64,000 nt of DNA, taken from positions 62,001-126,000 of the forward strand of contig CAUEYX010000003.1 of the NCBI GenBank assembly GCA_959022495.1, written 5' to 3'. The notes beneath the pieces were generated by a model. The model was given only the letters and a program-made list of their open reading frames with translations, did not search any database and was not told where the DNA came from. Origin of the DNA: an uncultured Lachnospiraceae bacterium. Its GTDB lineage: Bacteria > Bacillota > Clostridia > Lachnospirales > Lachnospiraceae. Positions 1-8,500 of this stretch are shown here, piece after piece. The position numbers were made by a program, and so were the translations under genes. Positions within the stretch are counted from its first letter, which is position 1; each line of letters starts with the position of its first letter.

Positions 1-182
1 TCCTTTCCTATAATTATTATACCACATAAGGTTAGATAATTCATGCATTTTTATACAATATGAATATTAGTATAAGTCGTTATATAAGGCTCCCTCATTT
101 GTTGTAATTTCGTTGTATTTTACTGATTTTAACTTGCTTTATTTTCCTTTTTATCCTTTATTTTTAGGGATATTTTTAGTTT
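1..182. other. AT-rich intergenic left edge
   Basis: No gene is visible here. The stretch is very AT-rich. On the minus strand positions 1-30 read as a TATAAT-like box followed by an AGGAAAGGA ribosome-site-like string, so a gene transcribed leftwards may start just outside the window. I recognise no purine riboswitch ahead of guaD. Confidence 0.35.
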
Positions 183-281
183 TTAAACTTTTTTATTTTA
201 AAAGGAAACATTATATATAGTAAGAACCCGAAAGAATTTACAATATGCCGGCATGGCTATCTGGTCTGCCGGGATGGGAAA
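183..281 (+). other. In-frame guaD N-terminal extension lacking a start codon
   Basis: The guaD frame stays open back to a TAG at 177-179. The translated extension contains ILKGNIIYSKNPKEF and HGYLVCRDGKVEGVY, which match the usual first beta-strands of clostridial guanine deaminases. There is no ATG, GTG or TTG in frame between 180 and 281; the nearest non-standard candidates are ATT at 195 and ATT at 210, the latter three bases after an AAAGGA string. Either a rare ATT start is used, or the original start was mutated. Confidence 0.7.
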
Positions 282-1460
282 GTGGAGGGGGTATACCAGA
301 CACTGCCATTTAAATTGGGCGGGAATCCGGTCCATGATTATGGGGACTGCCTGATTATCCCGGGGCTTGTGGACCTGCATATCCATGCGCCTCAGTATTC
401 TTTCCGCGGGCTGGGGATGGATATGGAACTTCTGGAATGGCTGGAGGCCAATACGTTTCCGGAAGAGGCAAAGTATGCGTCTTTGGAATACGCAGAGAAA
501 GCGTACCGCATTTTTGCTGACAATATGAGAAGGAGCGCCACAGCAAGGGCGTGCATTTTCGGGACTGTCCACCGGAAGGCCACACTGCTGCTTATGGATC
601 TGATGGAGCAGACCGGGCTTGGCACCATGGTGGGGAAAGTGAACATGGATCGGAACTGCCCGGACTATATGATAGAAGGGACAGAGGAATCTGCCGGGGA
701 GACCCTGGAGTGGATCAAGGATGTGCTTCACAGAAAGTATCAAAATACGCGTCCGATCCTGACTCCGAGATTTACCCCGAGCTGTACGGATGAGCTGATG
801 GAAGATTTAAAGAAACTTCAGCTGCGCTATGGACTGCCGCTTCAGTCCCACCTGTCAGAGAATCAAGGGGAGATCGCGTGGGTGAGGCAGCTCTGCCCCT
901 GGGCAGAGTTTTATGGGGAAGCTTATGACCGGTTCGGACTTTTTGGGGCGGACTGTCCGACCGTGATGGCGCACTGTGTGTACAGTGACGAAAAGGAGAC
1001 TGCCAGGATGAAGGAGAATGGAGTATTTATCGCCCACTGTCCGGAGTCAAATATGAACGTCTCTTCCGGGATTGCCCCGGTGCGCAGATATCTGGAGCAG
1101 GGACTTCACGTCGGGATCGGCAGTGATGTGGCAGGCGGCTCTTCGGAGAATTTATTCCGGGCAATGGCACATGCGGTACAGGCCTCGAAACTCAGATGGA
1201 GAATCGCGGACAGCAGCCTGGAACCGCTGACCGCGGAGGAAGTATTCTATATGGCTTCAAAAGGAGGCGGAGCGTTCTTTGGAAAAGCAGGCAGTTTTGA
1301 ACTGGGGTATGAGTTCGACGCTGTCGTGCTGGATGATACAAGGCTTGCCCATCCGCAGAAACTGGATGTCAGGAGCCGGCTGGAGAGGATGATTTATCTG
1401 GCGGATGAGCGGGAAGTGCGTGCCAAATATGTAAAAGGAAAAGAGATCAGGCTGTCATAA
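282..1460 (+). CDS. guaD: Guanine deaminase (amidohydrolase)
   Basis: Converts guanine to xanthine and ammonia in the cytoplasm, feeding the molybdenum hydroxylase encoded next. The amidohydrolase metal and catalytic signatures are all present: HIH near residues 33-35 within LVDLHIHAPQY, SHLSEN near 190, AHCVY near 231 and GSDVAGG near 282. From the GTG at 282 the protein has 392 residues, shorter than the usual 420-440, because coding similarity continues upstream to about position 190 where no standard start exists. GTG 282 is therefore the first standard start rather than a convincing one. The gene lies 62 bp before the hydroxylase ATG, so the two are probably co-transcribed. Family assignment is secure; the true start is not. 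Confidence 0.9.
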   Translation: MEGVYQTLPFKLGGNPVHDYGDCLIIPGLVDLHIHAPQYSFRGLGMDMELLEWLEANTFPEEAKYASLEYAEKAYRIFADNMRRSATARACIFGTVHRKATLLLMDLMEQTGLGTMVGKVNMDRNCPDYMIEGTEESAGETLEWIKDVLHRKYQNTRPILTPRFTPSCTDELMEDLKKLQLRYGLPLQSHLSENQGEIAWVRQLCPWAEFYGEAYDRFGLFGADCPTVMAHCVYSDEKETARMKENGVFIAHCPESNMNVSSGIAPVRRYLEQGLHVGIGSDVAGGSSENLFRAMAHAVQASKLRWRIADSSLEPLTAEEVFYMASKGGGAFFGKAGSFELGYEFDAVVLDDTRLAHPQKLDVRSRLERMIYLADEREVRAKYVKGKEIRLS

Positions 1461-1522
1461 ATGAAGGAGACAATACCGTGCTGCCGCAGGAGGAAAAGAG
1501 AATCAAACTTGGAGGTGAGGAT

Positions 1523-3907
1523 ATGGAAGAAAGAGATACGCTTGGAAAGGAGCAGCAGAAGAAGAAAGAGGAGGGAAAGAGAGAAGCAGAAGGGAAACGA
1601 TGTCAGAAGGAGCATGTGATCGGGAAGAGTGTGAACCGGACAGACGCTTTTGAGAAGGTAACCGGGCGGGCAAAATATACGGATGATCTGTGCGGGCGCG
1701 GCGCTTATGTGGCGAAGATCCTGCATTCAGAGACTGCCCATGGATATGTGAAGGCGGTTGACACATCGGAAGCAGAGCAGATCCCAGGGGTCGTGAAGAT
1801 TGTGACCTGCTTTGATGTGCCGGAGTGTTATTATCCCACAGCAGGCCATCCCTGGTCTACAGAGGCCGCGCATCAGGACGTGGCGGACCGGCTTCTGCTG
1901 CAGAAGCATGTCAGGTTTTACGGGGACGATATCGCGGCGGTGGTGGCGGAGAATGAGACGGCAGCGGCCCGGGCGGTGCGGGTGCTGAAAGTGGAGTATG
2001 AGGAGCTGCCCTTTGTGCTGGATGTGCAGAAAGCGATGGAAGACGGGGCTCCGCAGATCCACAGGAAATATCCCAATAACATACTGGCACACACTTCCAT
2101 CCGAAACGGGGATTATGCGGAGGCGGTAAAAGAGCCCGGGCTTACAAAGGTTGAAGGATGGTATGAGACACCTGCGGTTCAGCACTGCCACATTGAAAAC
2201 CCGGTCTGCTATGCCTATATGGAGCAGGGGAGAATCGTGGTGGTGACGTCCACTCAGCTTCCCCATATATGCCGCCGTATCGTAGGGCAGGCGCTGGGGA
2301 TTCCGTGGGGCCAGGTCCGTGTGATCAAACCATACGTGGGAGGCGGATTTGGCAATAAGCAGGATATCTTGTATGAGCCCCTCTGCGCCTATCTGTGCGC
2401 GCAGGTGGGAGGAAGGACGGTCAAACTGGAGCTGTCCAGGGAAGAAACATTTGTCTGCACGAGAGTCCGCCATGCGATCCGGTTCCATATTGTATCCTAT
2501 GTGCGGCCGGACGGAACTTACGCGGCGCGGAAATTTGAAAGCTTTTCAGACCAGGGGGCATATGCCTCCCACGGGCACAGTATTGCGGCGAAAGGGATGG
2601 GATGCTTCCCTCAGCTGTACCCCTGCCCGAATATTGAGGCGGACGCGTACACCGTTTTTACAAATAAATCAACGGCCGGGGCGATGCGGGGCTATGGAAT
2701 CCCTCAGGCGATGTTCGCCGTGGAGAGCCATACGGAAGATGTGGCCAGGGCGATGGGAATCCCCTCCTATGAATTCCGCATGAAAAATGTGATGCCGAAA
2801 GGATTCAAAGACGGATTCTCAAAGAATGTAAATTATTATGATTCTTTCCGGGAGTGCATGGAAAAGGGAAGGAAAGAATTTGATTATGACAGAAGGTTAA
2901 AAGAATACTCCCACCAGACGGGGGAAATCCGCCGCGGTGTGGGCATGGCGGTGTTTTGGTACAACACCGGCGTATGGCCGATCTCTCTGGAGACATCTGC
3001 CTGCCGCATGGTCCTTAATCAGGACGGCAGCATTCAGGTCCAGGTGGCAGAGACGGAGATCGGGCAGGGAGCGGACACGGTATTTGCCCAGATGGCAGCC
3101 GAGACGCTGGGCATTCCTTTTGAGATGGTACATGTGATTTCCACACAGGATACGGATGTGACACCGTTTGGCACCGGCGCGTACGCGTCCAGGCAGACGT
3201 ATATGGCGGGTTTTTCAATCCGGCAGACAGGAGAACTGCTGAAGGAAAAAATCCTGGAGACTGCCCATGATCTGACCAGGCAGTCGAAAGAAAATCTTGA
3301 CATTATAAACGGAAATATTGTCAGAATTACTGACGGGGAGATTCTGATGACGCTGGGGGAGCTGGCGGCAGAGAAGCTGTACAGTTTGGCAGACAATGGT
3401 CATCTGACAGCTGAAAGCAGCTGCCAGATCAAGAATAATGCGTATTCCTTCGGGTGTACTTTTGTGGAAGCAGAGGTGGACATTCCGGGCTGCCGGGCGC
3501 GGGTGACAGATATATTGAATGTCCACGACTGTGGAAAAGTCATCAATCCGGCGCTTGCCGCGGCGCAGGTCCACGGCGGCATGAGCATGGCGGTCGGATA
3601 CGCCTTGTCAGAAAAAATGCTTTTTGATGAGTACACGGGAAAGCCGCTGAATCCGAATCTTCTGGACTATAAATTGTCTACATTTATGGACCATCCGGAT
3701 CTGAAGGCAGAGTTTATTGAGAATGAGGAGCCCACCAGCGCATTCGGCACAAAAGCACTTGGCGAACCACCCACCTGCTCTCCTGCTCCGGCGATCCGAA
3801 ATGCCATTCTGCAGGCGGTGGGTGTGCCATTGAATGAGATTCCGATGCGCCCCCATCTTCTGTTTGAAGAGTTTAAAAAGGCCGGGCTTATTAAAGATCG
3901 GAGGTGA
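1523..3907 (+). CDS. xdhA: Xanthine dehydrogenase family molybdenum-binding subunit
   Basis: Large catalytic subunit of a molybdenum hydroxylase, expected to oxidise xanthine or hypoxanthine. An N-terminal domain begins near GKSVNRTDAFEKVTG. Molybdopterin-binding signatures follow: GGGFGNKQD, AMRGYGIPQAMFAVE and TEIGQGADTVFAQ. Near the C-terminus GTKALGEPP carries the expected catalytic glutamate. I chose ATG 1523, which follows GGAGGTGA at 1511-1518; a GTG at 1478 would add 15 residues without a good ribosome site. The first 35 residues are an unusual Lys/Glu-rich tail. The FAD/2Fe-2S subunit follows after 6 bp. Substrate is inferred from the guanine deaminase neighbour; other purine or N-heterocycle hydroxylases look alike. 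Confidence 0.9.
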   Translation: MEERDTLGKEQQKKKEEGKREAEGKRCQKEHVIGKSVNRTDAFEKVTGRAKYTDDLCGRGAYVAKILHSETAHGYVKAVDTSEAEQIPGVVKIVTCFDVPECYYPTAGHPWSTEAAHQDVADRLLLQKHVRFYGDDIAAVVAENETAAARAVRVLKVEYEELPFVLDVQKAMEDGAPQIHRKYPNNILAHTSIRNGDYAEAVKEPGLTKVEGWYETPAVQHCHIENPVCYAYMEQGRIVVVTSTQLPHICRRIVGQALGIPWGQVRVIKPYVGGGFGNKQDILYEPLCAYLCAQVGGRTVKLELSREETFVCTRVRHAIRFHIVSYVRPDGTYAARKFESFSDQGAYASHGHSIAAKGMGCFPQLYPCPNIEADAYTVFTNKSTAGAMRGYGIPQAMFAVESHTEDVARAMGIPSYEFRMKNVMPKGFKDGFSKNVNYYDSFRECMEKGRKEFDYDRRLKEYSHQTGEIRRGVGMAVFWYNTGVWPISLETSACRMVLNQDGSIQVQVAETEIGQGADTVFAQMAAETLGIPFEMVHVISTQDTDVTPFGTGAYASRQTYMAGFSIRQTGELLKEKILETAHDLTRQSKENLDIINGNIVRITDGEILMTLGELAAEKLYSLADNGHLTAESSCQIKNNAYSFGCTFVEAEVDIPGCRARVTDILNVHDCGKVINPALAAAQVHGGMSMAVGYALSEKMLFDEYTGKPLNPNLLDYKLSTFMDHPDLKAEFIENEEPTSAFGTKALGEPPTCSPAPAIRNAILQAVGVPLNEIPMRPHLLFEEFKKAGLIKDRR

Positions 3908-3913
3908 AAGGGC

Positions 3914-5389
3914 ATGTATGATATAAAAGCATTGTATGAGGCGCAGAGTACGGCCGACGCGGTCCGGCTCCTTGAGACCCACCCTGCGGCGCGGATTATC
4001 GCGGGCGGGAGCGACGTGCTTGTGCAGATAAGAGAAGGAAGACATGCCGGGGCTGAGCTTGTGAGTATTTATGGACTGGATGAGCTGCGAGGAGTGCGGA
4101 TGGAGAGAGACGGGACACTGCGGATCGGGCCTTTGACCAGCTTTTCTCACATTACGAAAGATCCGCTGATCCAGAGATATATCGGGGTGCTCGGTGAAGC
4201 GGCGGACATGGTCGGCGGTCCCCAGATCCGCAATATCGGCACCATCGGGGGAAATACATGTAACGGGATCACATCGGCGGATTCCGCGTCCACTCTTATG
4301 GCATGGGATGCGGTGATGGAGCTGACAGGGCCGGAAGGCACGCGGCAGGTTCCGATCAAAGACTTTTACATTAGAGCGGGAAAAGTGGACCTGCGTCCGG
4401 CAGAGATTCAGACCGGAATCCTGATCCCCAAAGCATCCTATAAGGGATACAGTGGATATTACATAAAATATGCCATGAGAAATGCAATGGATATTGCGAC
4501 ATTAGGGTGTTCTGTAAATATAAAAGTTTCTGATGATAAAAAAACATTTACAGATATCCGTATTGCCTATGGAGTTGCCGGTCCTGTCCCCATGCGGGCA
4601 GAACATGCGGAGGCGGCGGGCAGGGGACTTCCGGTTACCCCGGAAAGTATCGAAATGATCAGCGATGCCGTGCTGGAAGATGTCACGCCACGGGACAGCT
4701 GGAGAGCGAGCCGGGCATTCCGGGAACATATCGCCAGGGTGCTCTGTAAGCGGGCGCTTACCGAAGCAGTAAACAGAGTCCAGACCGCTGAGGAACTGCA
4801 GCCCTTGGAGGAGACTGCCGGCAGGGCCGCGGAAGGAAAGAACGAGGCTGCATGGGAAAGAAGCCTTACGCCCGGGATCACAATACAGCATGGAGAGAAC
4901 CAGTATAAGCTGGTGCGCTGCCGCATCAATGGTGTGGAGCGGGAGACAGTGGTGGATGTCAGGGCCTCTCTGACCGATATGCTCCGCAATGATTATTCCC
5001 TGACAAGTGTGAAGAAGGGCTGTGAGGCAGGGGAATGCGGGGCATGCAGTGTGATGATTGACGGCGAATGCTATAACTCCTGTATCTATCTTGCTGTCTG
5101 GGCGGATGGGAAAGAAATACGCACCGTGGAAGGGCTCATGGGGCCGGATGGACAGCTGTCGGATATCCAGCAGGCGTTTATTGACGAGGCGGCAGTACAG
5201 TGCGGGTTCTGTACGCCGGGGATCATGATGAGCGCAGTGGAAATATTGGAGAGCGGGAAGGAGTATACGCGCCAGGAACTGAGAAAACTGCTGTCCGGAC
5301 ATCTGTGCCGGTGTACAGGGTATGAAAACATCCTAAACGCAGTGGAAAAGACCATGAAAAGGAGACTAGAAGAAGCGAAAAGAGGATGA
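3914..5389 (+). CDS. Fused FAD-binding and 2Fe-2S subunits of xanthine dehydrogenase
   Basis: Supplies the electron-transfer chain for the molybdenum subunit upstream. Residues 1 to about 290 form the FAD-binding (XdhB/CoxM-type) domain, with IIAGGSDVLVQI near 30 and GGPQIRNIGTIGGN near 97-110. A linker of about 30 residues follows. Residues from about 320 to 491 form the XdhC/CoxS-type iron-sulfur domain: the plant-type ferredoxin cysteines are in KGCEAGECGACSVM and the second cluster in VQCGFCTPG and LCRCTGYENI. In E. coli and many clostridia these are two genes (xdhB, xdhC), so this is a fusion. Six base pairs separate it from xdhA, indicating one transcript. Confidence 0.9.
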   Translation: MYDIKALYEAQSTADAVRLLETHPAARIIAGGSDVLVQIREGRHAGAELVSIYGLDELRGVRMERDGTLRIGPLTSFSHITKDPLIQRYIGVLGEAADMVGGPQIRNIGTIGGNTCNGITSADSASTLMAWDAVMELTGPEGTRQVPIKDFYIRAGKVDLRPAEIQTGILIPKASYKGYSGYYIKYAMRNAMDIATLGCSVNIKVSDDKKTFTDIRIAYGVAGPVPMRAEHAEAAGRGLPVTPESIEMISDAVLEDVTPRDSWRASRAFREHIARVLCKRALTEAVNRVQTAEELQPLEETAGRAAEGKNEAAWERSLTPGITIQHGENQYKLVRCRINGVERETVVDVRASLTDMLRNDYSLTSVKKGCEAGECGACSVMIDGECYNSCIYLAVWADGKEIRTVEGLMGPDGQLSDIQQAFIDEAAVQCGFCTPGIMMSAVEILESGKEYTRQELRKLLSGHLCRCTGYENILNAVEKTMKRRLEEAKRG

Positions 5390-5455
5390 GATCTGACCGA
5401 GCGGTGAAAATGGGCGTCTGCATCAAGGGAGCTGGCAAAATGTGGTAAATATGGA

Positions 5456-5484
5456 TTGTTAATATGTCGAAAATACTATATAAT
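5456..5484 (+). promoter_or_regulatory. Sigma-A-like promoter for the sialidase gene
   Basis: TTGTTA at 5456-5461, a 17-bp spacer, and TATAAT at 5479-5484, about 100 bp before the GTG start of the sialidase. The rest of the 190-bp gap holds no gene. Confidence 0.6.
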
Positions 5485-5582
5485 AGAAAAGATTAGAAAT
5501 ATGAATGATCCATTATGTAAAAATGTGAATAAAAAAAGAGAAATTTGCATTTTTATTTTGGAGGAAAGGTGGAAAAGGAAAA

Positions 5583-8500
5583 GTGAAAAAGAAACGAAGG
5601 AAACTGCTTGCGGCCATACTGGCAGCGGCGATGCTGATCCCACAGTCTGTAATAACAGCCGGGGCGGCAGATTTGTCAGTGGCTGAGCCGGCTTATCAAG
5701 TAAACAATCTTGAGGTTACAGATCCTGTGGATCTCTCAGAAAATTTCTCTGATGTGCAGGATTTGGAACAGGGCACCGTGAATATCCGGTACCGCATGGC
5801 GGAGACAAACAGAGGGCTGACCGCGCTTTTTACAGTGTCAGACCGATCGGCCGCCAGCACTTACGCGGCGTTCTATGTCAACAATGACACTGTCGGGCTG
5901 GAGACCAGGAACAACGGGACCCAGATTAATACATTCACAGCGGCGAACCAGGGGATCAACGACACAGAGTGGCATACACTTACCTGGGTGTTCGGTGAGT
6001 CTTCCACAACCCTCTATGTGGACGGGAACCAGGCGGCGGTGAACCAGCAGAGCGCGTTTATCGCGGACCTGGCAGAGGCGGACACAATGGCTGTGGGCGG
6101 TCTCTTAAGAAGCGGCACGAACTGGCACAATGACTGTACAGTCAGTGAGATCTCAGTTTATGAAGAGCAGTTTACGGCTGAAAATGTGAAAGAATACATG
6201 GATTCATTTGACCAGTCTAATGCGGATGCCGCATATGAAATTCGCGGAATAGACCTTATGACGGCTGGCAAAGAGAAAGATTTAACAGAAGATCTTGAGT
6301 CAGCTGCGTCTTTGGAGCACGGCACCGTGAATATCCGCTACAGGATGAAGTCGGCAAACAGCGGGCTTACAGCGCTTTACAGCGTATCTGACCGGTCCAC
6401 GGGGACGGCAGATTCCACGTACGCGGTATTCTATGTGAATAACAATACCGTAGGAATTGAGCTGAGGAACAATAATTCACATTTAAATAGTTTCTCATCG
6501 TCCACATATGCGGATGGAAGCGCTGTCAGCATCAATGATACATACTGGCATACACTTACCTATGTATTTGGAGATAAGGACACATCCATCTATGTGGACG
6601 GAAAGCTTGTGAAAACAAATTCCACCACAGCTTTCTTCTCGGCATTGAACGACGCGGATACAATGACAGCAGGCGGTCTGGTCAGAGAGGGCTCGAACGT
6701 GAGCGGCAACTACTGGCACCATGCCTGCGCGATTGACGAGATCTCAGTGTATGAAGAACAGTTTACATCTGAGACAGTTGAGCAGTACCACGGCGTGACG
6801 AACTTTGTACCTGAGATGGGGCCGGACCCGGATACCACATACAAGACGGAAGCAGAAGCGCTGTTCTATTCTGGGTATCAGGATTCAGTAAGTTACCGAA
6901 TTCCGTCCCTTCTGACCACGTCGGCAGGTACAGTGATCGCGGCGATTGACCAGAGGCATCAGCATTCCGCTGACTGGGGCAACATCGATACCGTTCTCAG
7001 GAGAAGAGAAGCGGGAAGTGAGACATTTGATGACGCGCTCACCGTGATCGACCTGGCAGACCAGCAGTCCAACGGAGGAAATCATTCGGCCTTCCTGATT
7101 GATCCATCCATGGTTCAGGATAAAGAGACAGGCAGGATTTATCTCCTCATTGACATGTTTCCTGAGTCCACAGGCTTTGGTTCTGCACAGCAGGGAACAG
7201 GATATACGGAAGTGGATGGGGTGAAGTATCTTGCCCTGACGGATTCTTCGGGAAATAAATATACCGTAAGAGAAAAGGGTGTTGTCTACAATGCTTCCGG
7301 ACAGGCTACAGATTATACGGTCGTAACGGAATGTGAAGCGCCGTATAAAGAGCTTGGAGACCTGTATCAAAATGAAAATAAAGTAGGAAACATCTACTTG
7401 AAAACCGCGCCGGGTACGGCTCCGCTCACTGTCCTCACGACGGCGTATCTGTGGCTTACATACAGCGATGACGACGGTGAGACTTGGTCACAGCCGCAGG
7501 ATCTGACTCCTTTTGTGAAAGAAGAGTGGATGAAATTTATCGGAACAGGTCCGGGTGTCGGTCTCCAGGCGGACAGCGGCAGGCTGATTTTCCCGATCTA
7601 TTATACGAACTCGAATGGAAAGCAGTCGTCAGCCAATATTGTCAGCGATGACAATGGTAAGACATGGCACCGCGGTGAGTCCCCGAACGATGGAAGAGTG
7701 GAAGGAAGTACAACCTACACATCACAGGACAGCAACGTGCCGGAGATCACAGAATCCCAGACCATCGAGATCCAGACAGGCGATCATAAAGGGGATCTGC
7801 TTCAGTTCATGAGAGCATACGGCGGAGTGAGAATTGCCATCAGCCATGATGAAGGCGAGACATGGGAGCCGAATGTCCCGGTGGTGATCTCAGACTGTGA
7901 ATCCTACTGCCAGCTGTCAGTCATCAATTATGTTGACGAAGAGGATGGTAAAGAATATATCCTTCTCTCCAATCCGTCAGTGTCGGGGAGACGTGACGGT
8001 ACGGTGCGCATGGGCGTGATCGGAGAGAGTGATGACAACGTAACAATAAACTGGGGCAGTACAGACGGCGTACAGATCAACTGGCTGGCGAAGCGCCTCT
8101 ATGCGGCCGGGCATTTCCAATACTCCTGCCTGACAAGGCTTGCGGATGGGAATTTCGCGTCTCTTTATGAGCTGGACGACGCGGGCGGCAGCATCAGTAT
8201 TGACTATACAGAATTTGATAAAGAGTGGATTCTCGCGGAGGATGTTGCGCTCCCGATGGACGCGCCGGAAGTTGTCTCTATGAGCGGAAGCAAAGACGGG
8301 ACCGCGCTGACTGTGGAAGTAACCTTTGATCAGGATATCATGGTCATTGGAAATCCGGTCCTCAGTCTTTCTGTGGGAGATGAAAAGCTGGAGGCTGCTT
8401 ATGTGTCCGGTTCCGCCACAAATATCCTTACATTTACATGTACGGTTGATGAAGACTTATTTGGAATCGTCACTGCGTCCGGTATCAAAGAAGGTTCCGG

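Noticed and set aside
1..182. Purine or xanthine riboswitch ahead of guaD
   Set aside because: The AT-rich leader does not show the conserved purine aptamer strings.
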